From: Sceloporus undulatus
Taxonomy: Eukaryota; Chordata; Lepidosauria; Squamata; Phrynosomatidae
Length of the DNA: 64,000 bases
Assembly: GCF_019175285.1 (NCBI RefSeq)
Contig: NC_056527.1
Coordinates: forward strand, 107,111,746-107,175,745
Reading direction: 5' to 3'
This document shows, one piece after another, positions 46,949-57,096 of this stretch. The notes below the pieces were generated by a model. That model was not told the DNA's origin, ran no database searches, and saw nothing but the letters and a program-made list of their open reading frames with translations. Every line of letters begins with the position of its first letter. Position 1 is the first letter of the stretch. A program made the position numbers and the translations under genes.

Positions 46949-47172
46949 GGTCCAAAAACACACTGCAGAAATAATTCAGATTGAGACCACTTTAACTCTC
47001 CTGGCTCAGTGCTGGGGAATCCTGGGAACTGTAGTTTATTGTGGCACTGGAGTGCTCTGACAGCAAAGACTAAATGCCTTGCAAAATGACAGTTTTTAGA
47101 ATTCTCTAGCACTGAGCCAGGGCAGTTAAAGCTCTCTCAAACTAGATTATTTCTGCAGTGTGTTTTGGACCA
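46949..47172. mobile_element. Fold-back element (ACACACTGCAGAAATAAT family, copy 1), in GARIN5B 3' UTR
   Basis: The left tip GGTCCAAAAACACACTGCAG and right tip CTGCAGTGTGTTTTGGACC are inverted repeats, and the inner arms (GGGAATCCTGGGAACTGTAG and partners) also pair. It starts 134 bp after the GARIN5B stop, so it is probably transcribed in its 3' UTR. Confidence 0.8.
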
Positions 47173-48357
47173 AAGTTCCACATGCTATGTGATGGTCCAA
47201 AACCTTTTATTTCTTAAAAAGCTCAGCATGTTTCAGTTTTATCAGCAATTTACCTTCGCCAGGGGCTATTATAAAATAAGCAGAAACACATTTACTATAA
47301 TTGTGGTATTGAAACAACCCATAAATCACCTCTTAAAAATTAAATAGTATTTATTATACATATAAATATATACATATCAGAAATTTCTGGAGTTGCAGTC
47401 TGAACTCTCAAAGTGGACCTTCTGAGTATTATAAGGAAAGAAATAGATCTACCAATGGGCTCATATTTATGGATTTTTTGAAATTGCTTTGAAATGAAAG
47501 TGCAGACTGCAACTCCAGAAGTTTCTGATAATAGGTATGTGTGTGTGTATTTAATATATACTATTTAATTTTATGTTTTAGAGGTGATTTATGTGTTGTC
47601 TTATTATGGCTCAGAATGTGGAGAGGTTACTTTTTTGGAATACAAGAAATAATTACCCAAGATGTAATGTTTCCAGGTTGTTTGATAACTCCATGTTTGG
47701 TGGAGAATTTTTTCTCAGAAGCAAGAGCAAGAGAGAATAGTTGCTTATATGCCCTGCCTGCAAGCTTCCCATAAGGTCTGGGGGGTTACTGTGGAAGATG
47801 GAAAGAAGCTAGATTTTGGTCTGATTAAGGAAAGCTGCTATTCCTTTTTATCTTCAGTGATGCTGAAATGACACTTTACCCAAATTCAAAATTCACAAGG
47901 CTTACAGATTTGAGAGATTTTCAGATTTCAGCTTCAAAGCTGAATTGAGAGATTTCTTTTACCATTAGATCTTAAGCCTTGGTTTTTAATTTTTCACCAA
48001 TAATGCTGTGTTTCAAAATTCCAAGGGCAAAATAATCTTCATATTGGGATGGTTCAAAAGTAATGCGAAATCATGGCTTAAATGTTTGGACCTCCAAATA
48101 CTGTTGGGCTGCAATTCTCATCACTCTAGCCAGTGGTGAAGGACGATAGGTGGTGCACTCCAGCAACGTCTGGACAGTCAACAGCTTATTCACCTCTTCT
48201 TTAGAACTACATTCCTGAGCAGGAAGAAACCAGAGCAAAACATTGGGTTGTTAATCTATTCTCCCTCTTCTTACTGTCTCATGAGCAAAGGAAGAATAAA
48301 TCAGAATTCAGCCACAATGTAGCATATATTTGGGGTCCTAAGTATCCCAAAGGTATC

Positions 48358-48572
48358 AGATCCTATATAAGAAGCTAAGCAGAGTCGACCCTGATTAGTA
48401 CAGTACAGTACTTGAATGGGAGATTGCCAATCAACACCAGGTAGGATATATTTCAGCAGAAGCAACAGGCAAAACCACTTCTGAGTACAGTATTACTTGC
48501 CTAAGAAAACCCTATGACATTAATGAGGTAACCCTAAGTAGGCAGGCAACTTGAAGGTGTTCGTGCGCATAC
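48358..48572 (+). mobile_element. 5S rRNA-derived SINE
   Basis: The head AGAAGCTAAGCAGAGTCGAC, then CCTGATTAGTAC, TACTTGAATGGGAGATTGCC and AACACCAGGTA follow the internal promoter half of 5S rRNA (GAAGCTAAGCAGGGTCG, TTAGTACTTGGATGGGAGAC). A non-5S body follows and ends like the fragment at 1-90. An antisense copy with the same 5S segment is at 59648-59850. Confidence 0.7.
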
Positions 48573-49811
48573 AATATTGTTGACTTATGGTTGGGTACAG
48601 AATCTAGTCAATTGAACACCTGGATACAATTGGTTTGTTTGTTTGTTTTCTGTATGTAATGTGCATTTTAAGTGTTTTAATCTTTAATGTTTTAAAAGTA
48701 GTGTTTTAATTGAACGTATGGTTTACGTTTTTAACTTTTGTACTTCATATTGTTTTAGATGTCCTGTTTTAATTTATATTAAAGCTACTTTAAGTCCCAT
48801 TTGGGAGAAAAGCAGAATATAAATCAAATGATCAATCAAACAAATAAATTTTTAGAAAAGTATTTTGAGAAAAGGAGGTTGGAACAGAAGAGGGAGTGAG
48901 TCTGGGGTATCCACACTGTAAACTGTAACAGCAGTTTGATCCTGTTTTAAGTGCCATGGACTGTCCTATGAAATCATATGATTTGTGGTTTGGGGAAGAG
49001 TGCTTAGAATTCTCTGGGGTGCTCTAGTCCTGTAGCATTAAAGAATTCTAAGGACCTCCACAGACTACAAATCCCACGGTTCCATGGGATGGAACCATGG
49101 CACTTAAAGTGGAATCAACTGAGCAGTGTGGATACACTGCTATGATCTGCACTGAACTGCAGAGAGCAAGAGGACCTTGTTGTGAGTCAGCATCTCTCCT
49201 GGATTCCTGATCCAGACCCCTGGTCAAACTGTTTAAGGCACTACCTTTGTGCAACTGTGAGTAAGAAAGCAGCCACTTTTGGCATGATAACTTAGATTTG
49301 GGTGAAGGTATAGTGCAAAAGGGAGGCAAAGTGGATGAGATCCTAACTGGATTCTCTCTCTCTCTCCCTCTCTCTAGGATTGGCAGTAGTGTGCCATGGC
49401 CTTCACAGAGCTGATCACTCATTGTATCCCATGGTCCTGAAACTCCAGGGGTCCTGAGTTCAGGTCAAGACAGACAGGAGCAATGTCTCATCTGAAGGAG
49501 AAGAAAATTACACTGTATTAGAGCAAGGAATGCTAGGTCCTTTTCCTTGGGAACAAAGGTTTTAGTGAGAACAATAGTAAAGAGCCACAGGGCTTCTCTG
49601 GTTTTCGTCAATTAAATATGCAGTATAGCTGTCTAGAGCAGATCCTTTTTAAAAATTACAATGCACAGATTGCCCTAGGTAACATGGTTATTGGAGGATT
49701 CTGGGAACTGTAGTCAAAAAAAAATCTGAGGTCTAATTTAAAGCAGTAAATAGATCAGATTACCAGAGGTAAAGTCAACAGTCTTTTATTTTTGTGTTCC
49801 TTGCTTTCCTT

Positions 49812-49992
49812 CTAAGGCTTTGGCGTTAAAGTGGGGTTAGAAAAATAATGACCATCACACAAGAAGTGAATCCAGTAGTCTTTAGTTGGAATCCCCTTTT
49901 GTTTTGACAAAGCTTCCACAACAGATCTTTCCAGTAGATTCTGGTCTTCCTTAACGTAGAGGAATGAAAAACCTTTAAATGGTAGTGCAGAG
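49812..49992 (-). CDS. Candidate terminal exon of a minus-strand lipocalin-like gene
   Basis: On the minus strand a good acceptor (attttgcag, ending 49993) opens a 181-bp frame with a stop at 49812-49814. An AATAAA (49790 to 49785 on that strand) follows 22 bp later, as for a last exon. The peptide GFSFLYVKEDQNLLERSVVE then ALSKQKGIPTKDYWIHF fits the end of lipocalins of the alpha-1-acid glycoprotein type (a short strand, a helix with KE-x-LE, then IPK-D-V). The expected final Cys region (FLCDGHY) is present. The family call is tentative and the gene may be incomplete. Confidence 0.4.
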
Positions 49993-50683
49993 CTGCAAAA
50001 TACTTTCAACCTGTCTATAAAGCTATATGAAAAGATGTGAATGATCCAGCATGCTTTCGGTTCTCAGCCAAGTCTGGTTAGATTTTTCTTTAATGCAGGG
50101 CTGGATCTGAAAAAGGCGCTTGGGAACATCAATGAGTACAAATTCCAGCAGCCTACCTGTTCACTGGGACTGACTATTATGAACATATGAACATATCCAG
50201 ATTTTCTGGATTGTTTCTAGGCACAATTCAAATTACTGCTGTTGATTTTTAAAGGCTAAATTACCTCAAGCCCCTTGGCATCTAAAAAAGGATCAGTATT
50301 GCTCATGAACCTTATCTTCTGAGGTCCAAAGCACACTGCAGGAATAATCCAGTTTGAGACCGCTTTAACTGTCCTGGCTCAATGCTAGGGAATATTTGCC
50401 TGGCATCATCCTTGCTATCTTTTAGGTGCCAGGGAAAAGTTATTCCCTTTCCTAAACTTGGACGTAGTACTTGTGTTTATTGTAAGTGGTGATGGTGTGG
50501 GGTAAGAAACAACTGCTCCCTTGGGCTTTTAACTTAGGCTTTATAGATCTTATATATGCTTTGTAAGCTGCTTCGAGGCTTTTAAATGGGAGGTTGTGAT
50601 GCCAGTGTCTTAAATTGATAAATGCATTCTAATATGTTGCATTTCTTTGGCTTGCTTGCAGAAGTCTCAAATGAGTCACAAAC

Positions 50684-50776
50684 GTTCCTGTCTTGATGGT
50701 GTCCACAGTGTATTTGTTCTCAGTCACACAGTCATGTTGTGTCACAGGATAGATTTCAAAGTAATGAAGAGCTGCA
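50684..50776 (-). CDS. Candidate internal exon of the same minus-strand gene
   Basis: A strong polypyrimidine acceptor (ctatttttctcccag, ending 50777) precedes LHYFEIYPVTQHDCVTENKY and TVDTIKTGTF. Alpha-1-acid glycoprotein has FLREYQTRQDQCIYNTTY then LNVQRENGT: the spacing Cys to Gly (15 residues) and the Tyr at +6 agree. The donor gtttgt at 50683 would join the next exon in frame. The exon carrying the middle strands is not found; a LINE-derived repeat fills that place. A decayed or rearranged gene is possible. Confidence 0.35.
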
Positions 50777-51049
50777 CTGGGAGAAAAATAGAAGCAGTTG
50801 GTTGTTATTGATATGCCAAGAATCAAATAATATTTTTAATAAAAGTGGTTTTTTTACAATAATGAGCATGACTTGGTTTTTTTGTTTCCTTACCTAGCTG
50901 AGGCCTAAGCCCAGTCAAAATACCTTGACTGTTGACACAACTTCTTTGTGTCTGGGCTGGAGCATTCAGAAATAACTGAATAGTCACATGGAATTTTATC
51001 CATAAAATGCACTACAATATGAGAAGGGACGGTGGAAGGGGACTCACTA

Positions 51050-51270
51050 GGTCCAAAACACACTGCAGAAATAACCCAGTTTGAGGCTGCTTTAACTGCC
51101 CTGACTCAATGCTAGGGAATTTTAGGAACCGTAGTTTTGTGAGGCCTTTAGCCTTCTCTGCCAGGGAGCTCTGGTGCCACAATAAACTACAGTTCCCAGA
51201 ATTCCCTAGCATTGAGCCAGGGCAGTAAAATGGTCTCAAACTGCATTATATATGCAGTGTGTTTTGCACC
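51050..51270. mobile_element. Fold-back element (ACACACTGCAGAAATAAT family, copy 2)
   Basis: GGTCCAAAACACACTGCAGA on the left and GCAGTGTGTTTTGCACC on the right, with the middle arms GGGAATTTTAGGAACCGTAG and CTACAGTTCCCAGAATTCCC pairing. A half copy lies at 50331-50395. Confidence 0.8.
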
Positions 51271-51293
51271 TATCCTATGAATACAGTCAGCCC

Positions 51294-51513
51294 TCCATGT
51301 ATATGGATTCTTCATCCACAGATTCAAGCATCCACAGCTTGAAATTATTCCCTAAAATATAAATACTGAAAAGCAAAGCTTGATTTTGCCATTTTATATA
51401 AGGGACACCATTTTACTGTGCCACTTTATTTAATGGGACTTGAGTATCCACACATGTTGGTATCTGTGGGGGGGCCCTGGAACCAAACCTTAGCAGATAC
51501 CGAGGGCCCACTG
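51294..51513. mobile_element. Tigger/MER2-like non-autonomous element
   Basis: The left tip CAGTCAGCCCTCCATGTATA and right tip (reverse complement CAGTGGGCCCTCGGTATCTG) are those of Tigger-type (Tc1/mariner) elements, with TA on both sides. Inner segments GGGACTTGAGTATCCACAC and CAAACCTTAGCAGATACC are typical. A partial relative is at 39895-39985. Confidence 0.8.
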
Positions 51514-51710
51514 TATAACGGGCAGCATTGATCTGAATGTATTTTAACTGTATTTTTATTCTTTTAATAAGTAATCAATTTTAATATTCTAAAACAATTT
51601 AATTCTATTTTAATGTATTACTTTTGTATGCTTTTAATTGTATTATTTTAAATTTTTGTGAAGCTGCTCTGAGTCCCAGTTCTTCTGGGAAGAGAGCAGG
51701 ATACAAATAA

Positions 51711-51714
<4 letters not shown>

Positions 51715-51762
<48 letters not shown>
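51715..51762 (+). repeat. (TAA)n microsatellite ending a LINE-type tail
   Basis: Runs directly from GTGAAGCTGCTCTGAGTCCC and GAGAGCAGGATACAAATAAA. The tail and microsatellite form one 3' end of an L2-like insertion. Confidence 0.75.
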
Positions 51763-51763
<1 letters not shown>

Positions 51764-51857
51764 TGAACCTGATAGTACCAGTTAGAGAAGACCAATTTAA
51801 TGGGTTGTTGAATGATAAATTAATGTTTATATAACCCAACTGATTTATTGGCTCTAG

Positions 51858-52102
51858 AGCCAGTGTAGGGGGCATGGTTTGAGTGTTGGACTATGACAAG
51901 AGCAGAGTTCGAATCCCTGGTCAGTCACAAAAACCCGATGGGTGAATTTGGGCAAGTCACGTTCTCTCAGCTTCAAGGGAAGGCAATGACAAACCTCCTC
52001 TGAACAAATCTTGCCAAAAAAAAACAACCCAAACCCATCATAGGGTTGCCTTAGGGTCACCATAAATCAGAAATGACTTGAAGGCACACAACAATAACAA
52101 TA
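51858..52102 (-). mobile_element. MIR-like SINE copy, antisense
   Basis: A nearly full copy: ATGGTTTGAGTGTTGGACTA, AGAGTTCGAATCCCTGG, GGCAATGACAAACCTCCTCT and ATGACTTGAAGGCACACAAC. The RNA polymerase III-like core (GTTCGAATCCC) is well kept. Confidence 0.7.
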
Positions 52103-52401
52103 TGTCTTCATGTCACCTGTTGACTTATAGCGACCCCATTAATTTCATATGGTTTTTTTAGGCAAGGGATACTCAAAAGAGGCTTGCTAGTGACTGAGTG
52201 AAATTAGGAAATTCACACTCTCTCAGCCTCAGAGAATGGCATTGGCAAACCACTCTCTGAAAAATCTTGCCAAGAAAACCCTGTGATAGGTTTGCCTTAG
52301 TGTCACTGTAAGTTGGAAATGAAGGCAAACAACACCACAACACCAGGCCATTTTGCCTTAACTGACTGATTTCTGCCCACCCATTAGTCTCTATCTACTG
52401 C

Positions 52402-52532
52402 TTCCGGAAGCTTCTGTGTCTGTCAGTTACTTCAAATCTGTGGCCAATCACCAGGCGCCACAGCAGTATCTGCGATCTGATTGGCTAGAGAGTGTTTTGA
52501 CTTTCCACATTCCTTCTGGAAGTTTCTATAAG
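52402..52532 (+). promoter_or_regulatory. Heat-shock-type promoter block: 2 HSE, 2 CCAAT, TATA
   Basis: Two perfect three-unit heat shock elements (TTCnnGAAnnTTC) lie at 52402-52414 (TTCCGGAAGCTTC) and 52514-52526 (TTCTGGAAGTTTC). Between them are CCAAT at 52444-52448 and an inverted CCAAT (ATTGG) at 52480-52484. TATAAG follows at 52527-52532. This is the layout of Hsp70-type promoters. HSF trimers bind the TTC/GAA arrays and NF-Y binds CCAAT. Transcription would start near 52560 on the plus strand. No heat-shock coding sequence follows; a hAT-type element begins 178 bp downstream. Confidence 0.6.
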
Positions 52533-52709
52533 GGCCAAATCAGCTCCAGAGACAAGAGTGAGGGAAGGCAAAACAGAACTCCTTCTTGCCAGTTGTGACC
52601 ACCATTTTAAAACCCTTATTCCAGAGCTAGTTGCAGAAGGTTCTTCAAAGCCTCAGTCAGAGGTCTGGATAGTGTTTCACATCCATTAAATGCGACGCTT
52701 TGCTTAGAG

Positions 52710-52931
52710 CAGGGTGACCAGATGCCCTCCTTTTCCAGGACATGCCCTACATTTCAGCCTTCTGCCCAGGAGGAATTCCAAAATGTCCTCCATTTTGACT
52801 AAGAAGCATGAGCTTATATTTATATGAGTGTTTTTAGCTTTTATGTCGTAATGCCCTCCATTTTTTTCTCAAATGCTCTACATTTTGTGGTGCCTTGTCC
52901 TCCTTTGGCGTTAGGACATCTGGTCACCCTG
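52710..52931. mobile_element. hAT-type non-autonomous element with CAGGGTGACC tips
   Basis: The left tip CAGGGTGACCAGATGCCCTC and the right tip ACATCTGGTCACCCTG are inverted repeats. The flanking 8-mers GCTTAGAG and GCTGAAAG agree at 6 of 8 positions, in keeping with a decayed hAT duplication. The interior has AAAATGTCCTCCATTTTGAC. A half copy is at 44106-44280. Confidence 0.8.
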
Positions 52932-53160
52932 GCTGAAAGCCTTTGCTTGGTTCCCTTTAGCTTCCGGGGGGGAAGACTTATGTTCCCTCAGAGACAATAT
53001 GTTAGAAGAAATGCTAGGATGAAGAGGGGCAGAGACAGGCCCTGCCTTGCTCTCATTTATGCACATTTCTTCTCTCCCAGTGGGCTCTTGCAACGGGAAC
53101 AGACTGGTCTTGCTAGAGGTCTGAACAAAAGAGCCTTTGACATTAGGACATGGGCCATAT

Positions 53161-53856
53161 CAGGGTGACCAGGTGTCCTCTTTTTCCAGGACATGCCATG
53201 GATGTCAACATTCTGTCCAAGAGGAATTTTCAAAATGTCCTCCATTTTGAGGATGATTAAAAAGTATTAATTTATATTTACAATCGTCCCTCCACATTTG
53301 AGGCTTTGACTTTTGCAGCTTTGATTATTCATGGGTTTTATTAATACAGTATGTGCTTTCTAGGAATATCTTCCAGTGCAACCATCTAATTAAAAATAAT
53401 AATTGTAAGCTGCTCTGATAACCTTTAAGGCTGAAGGGTGGGATATAAATATCATAATAAATAAATAATAATAATAATAACAATTCTGTGGTCAACTTTA
53501 ACCAAAAGTTGCATTGAAGAACCTAATGATTCCTAGAGAGAACACTGCTAGGCATTTGTAGCTCCTCCAGCGCAATTTTACGGTCAATGTCTGGCAGATG
53601 TTGACCACAAGAATTGCACTGGAGGACCTAGAGATGCCTAGAGAGGTGTTCTCTCAGGTAAAAATATAGGGTTTTTATTATTTGCAGTTTTTCCACATTC
53701 ATGAGGGTCTTGTGCCCCTAACCACAGCGAATGTGAAGGGACAAGTGTATAGGAGCGTTTTTAGCTTTTATTTTGTAATGTCCCACATTTGTCCTTGAAT
53801 GTCCTACATTTTGGGGTGCCTTGTCTTCATTGCAGTTATGACATCTGGTCACCCAG
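53161..53856. mobile_element. hAT-type element (CAGGGTGACC tips), split by a nested Tigger-like element
   Basis: The outer tips CAGGGTGACCAGGTGTCC and CTGGTCACCCAG match the element at 52710. The flanking 8-mers GGCCATAT (53153-53160) and GGCCACAT (53857-53864) agree at 7 of 8 positions. The interior is interrupted from 53281 to 53747. Confidence 0.8.
53281..53747. mobile_element. Tigger-like element nested in the hAT-type element
   Basis: The left tip CAATCGTCCCTCCACATT and the right tip (reverse complement CACTTGTCCCTTCACATT) are inverted repeats, with TA at 53279-53280 and 53748-53749. A LINE/SINE-type tail (GCTGCTCTGATAACC, GGGTGGGATATAAAT, AATAAATAATAAT) sits inside at about 53390-53482, giving a third level. 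Confidence 0.8.
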
Positions 53857-54063
53857 GGCCACATGGAGTTCGAAGGCCACAGGTTGCCCACGATCAACTG
53901 GCCAAAGTTTTGGCCTCTGTCACCTTCCTCTTCTTGTTCAGTGAATGTTTTAGGGTCAGGGTCACACTAATTATTTGATGCTCATAAAAAATCACAAGGA
54001 GGTCTCAGGTGTATAAATTTTTTAAGAAGGTTTGGTTTCACAATGTTAGGAGGGGACGACTAT

Positions 54064-54289
54064 GGTCCAAAACACACTGCAGAAATAATCCAGTTTGAGA
54101 CTGCTTTAACTGCCCTGGTTCAGTGCTAGGGAATCCTGGGAATTATAGTTTATTGTGGCACCAGAGCTCTCTGACAAAGAAGGCTAAATGTCTCACGAGA
54201 CAAGCTACAGTTCCCAGGATTCCCTAGCATTGAGCAAGGGCAGTTAAAGCAGTCTCACACTGGATTATTTCTGCAGTGTGTTTTGGACC
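54064..54289. mobile_element. Fold-back element (ACACACTGCAGAAATAAT family, copy 3)
   Basis: GGTCCAAAACACACTGCAGA and TCTGCAGTGTGTTTTGGACC are perfect 20-bp inverted tips. The arms are the best preserved of the window's copies, which suggests the youngest insertion. Confidence 0.85.
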
Positions 54290-55877
54290 CTTGATAAGAT
54301 TAACATTGTAAGAGCAGGGAAATATGTTGTATGCGGCCCTATTAATACAATGAATTAATTGTTAATCATTTGCTTCCATCTTAGATTTATCCTTTCAACT
54401 GGTGCATCAGAGACTGAGGTTTGTTGAAACTGAGGTAATAATGTGTGATGACTTTTGGGGTTTATTTCTCTTTCAATTCCTGTACAAAAACAACAGCAGA
54501 TGTGATGGCCACAAGGAAAATTCAGAATCCATATGCATAGTAAAACTCTTATCTGCAGAATGTGGTGCTTAGTTTCACAGGAAAATAAGACAATCTGTGA
54601 ATGATTCATAGTAAGACAGTAGAGTGCTGAGAAGGGAATGGGCTGAAATTCCCTGGGATCTTGCAAATAGGGCAACTGTTTCAGAAGATCGCAGACAGTA
54701 TTTCTTGCTAGATGATTCTGGGTGGTGATGGGAGAAACCAGGATGTCACAGTAAGTAACCAATGTGACATTCTGGCGTTTCCCAACACCAGATACAACAT
54801 TTATCCCCACACTTTAGTGTATTCTTTCTTAATTCCAAGACATACTGGAACAAAAAGTTTTCTTCTTTTCTCCTCCTTCCCCCTTCTTTAGTTATAATTA
54901 TATAGCGCATCAGTAAAATAGCACCTTTGTGCTATACCACGATAACCATAACAACAACAACTAAAGAACAGAAAATTTGCCATACAAACCATAGGATCAC
55001 TTTAGCAAACCTTTTTAAAAAACGAATAAACAAACAAACCATTGGAAGAGCCCTAGAATAAGAAATTCCTACAAATTCCTCCATGAGTGGCTGCAAACAT
55101 AACAAGTGGCAAAACTCAGCAAAACCTAAGGAGCTATACCATGAAAACTCAAGTTTCTATAGCCCAATCAGGAAAATTGGAATAGTCAGTAGATGCTACC
55201 TCAAGATATTAGTTGATTCCTGATAATGCAAGGGCTTGTGTTTTTTCCCTATAGGGCAAAACGTAGCTTGGGAGGTGAGTGCTAGCTTGAGGAAAGGGTT
55301 TGGCTAGGAAATTATGATTTCCCAACATATCCTTCCTCTGATTCCTCCCTCTCCCTAATTTTTTTTTTCCTTTTGAAAACACACACCACTCCCAATTCTT
55401 CTGGTGTCATCCCAATAGCCTCCAACTGTCCCAATTTGACAGGACAGACTCTTTTGTCTCACTTTCTCAGCTGCTTTCAGAATATCCCAATTTCTCTCTG
55501 TTCCTCTCAGTTTGCCTCTTGAACTTTTCTTACTTGAATCACTCCAGATTGAATTCAAAGTACAAAAGTAGTTTGTACACACTTAACAGGAGGTAGATAA
55601 GTGGGAGAGAGGTGGAGTCTTGCCCTTTCTAATAGGCTTATTTGGGCTCTTAATTTTAACAGGCTTTCTTAAACTCAGTACTGTATATACATTCCAAGGT
55701 TTCTCTGCTTCAAATGGTAGTTTGTGTGTTCTTCCTCATTCATAACTTTTGCTCTCTTGTTGCCTGACCCTTTGACACACTCTGATGTTGCTTGCCCACA
55801 TGTGTCCTGGTTTTCATCTGAGAAAGGTTGGAAGGTATGCACTTCTTTTTTGGCACTTCTTGTTAAAACAAACCTGG

Positions 55878-56579
55878 GGCTCATTCCCACTTAAACCAAT
55901 TTGCGATTCGCCTTCGCTCTGTGTTGGTAAATCGATTCCAAAAGGTCCGTCGTTCCTACTATGAAAGCGGATCTTTTTATTAGCCCCTTGTAATCACTTC
56001 TTTTTTGGCACAATTGTCATCCCCACTAGTTTGTGCTGCTTCAAAATGCATTTCAATCATCTGTACATCATCAGTGACATAAGCAGCAGCCAGGGCAGCT
56101 TGGGAACTAATAAATTGATAGAAGATTAGATTCATTAGTTTTGCAACTACTTGCTTTACTGATTGCAAGTAGTTGCAAAATCAATTAATTGAATCTTTAA
56201 TCAATTTTTTAAAAATAATGTGCCCATAGGTCACACTATAAGCACAAAGGCCGAAGGGGGGGCAATGGTGGATCTACCAAAAACTGAGGCAGGATGGTAA
56301 ACACCCCTCTGCCATTAGTCCATCCCTTCCAGAATGATGCGATTCAAATCCATTGTTCCCACTTGTTGAACATGCTTTGATTCTTTTCAAAAGAGCCACC
56401 AAAGAACTAGTGTCAGAAAAGAGTGGGTTGTGTGTGTGGGTGTGGGTGTGGGTGTGTTAGCCTAGCTTCATCGCGATTGAAACCAATCACAGTAGGATAG
56501 GAACTGGTTTTAAATGGGAACGACAGTCATATAATCTGATCAGCAATTTGCTTTAAATCATAGTGGGAACGCAACCCTG
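55878..56579. mobile_element. About 700-bp DNA transposon with GTTCCCAC-type inverted ends
   Basis: The left end CCTGGGGCTCATTCCCACTT and right end (reverse complement CCAGGGTTGCGTTCCCACTA) are inverted repeats. The inner parts also pair loosely (AACCAATTTGCGATTC with ATCAGCAATTTGC). On the minus strand a short frame (SSQAALAAAYVTDDVQMIEM) is reminiscent of a transposase start but is too short to assign. No clear target duplication was found. Confidence 0.55.
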
Positions 56580-57096
56580 GACTGATAGTGGGAAATTTTT
56601 GAGACCATAGTCTGTACAAAGAGGGCCTAAAGAATAGCAGGGGCAATAAACACTGTAATTTAGGGACATTATTATTATTAGTAGTAGCAGTAGTAGTATC
56701 CTGCTTTCCCCAAAAAATTTGGACACAAAGCAGCTTACAGTTTAAAAGCACAGTACAATTAAAAAAGTGACAATTAAATCTGATGTTGCTTATTCATTCA
56801 TGATATTGAACATTTAAATGGTAAGACTGGAAGAAAATGTTTTGTAGAGATAACTACTGAGCTTAAAAGAGACACAGCTTGAATTGGGCTGAAGAAGACT
56901 TGGCCAAGACAAGCACTGTCATTTATTAATATTGTAGTTACTTTGGGACAATTATAGACCAGAGATATTGGTAGATATATCTGAGATAGAAGTCCAATAT
57001 TTTTGAAAAAGAGAGGATGGCTGGGATTGTTAATTAATCTAAAGAAACGGCAATGTGGCCGATTACTTTAATGTCTTTTCTCTCCCTGCCTTGCAG

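Larger units (their letters stand above)
46816..57096. other. 10-kb interval between GARIN5B and COX6B2
   Basis: No plus-strand coding exon is visible. Contents in order: a fold-back element right after the GARIN5B stop; a small fold-back at 47380-47530; a 5S-derived SINE; LINE tails; two candidate minus-strand exons (49812-50776); a fold-back element; a Tigger-like element; SINEs; a heat-shock-type promoter block at 52402-52532; two hAT-type elements, one nested; another fold-back element; and a 700-bp inverted-repeat element at 55878. The 5' non-coding exon of COX6B2 should lie here but cannot be picked out. Confidence 0.6.

Noticed and set aside
50777-50826. Upstream extension of the lipocalin-like exon encoding CFYFSP, like the FFYFTP of alpha-1-acid glycoprotein
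   Set aside because: That stretch is the polypyrimidine tract of the acceptor, which naturally reads as F/S/P; no acceptor lies further upstream before a stop.
52824-53168. A 114-codon plus-strand frame
   Set aside because: It runs across the end of a hAT-type element into unique sequence and has no protein-like features.
54355-54810. A 151-codon minus-strand frame with CDILVSPIT, faintly like the start of alpha-1-acid glycoprotein
   Set aside because: Similarity beyond that short stretch is near chance, no signal peptide or GxW motif is in frame, and no matching donor is visible.
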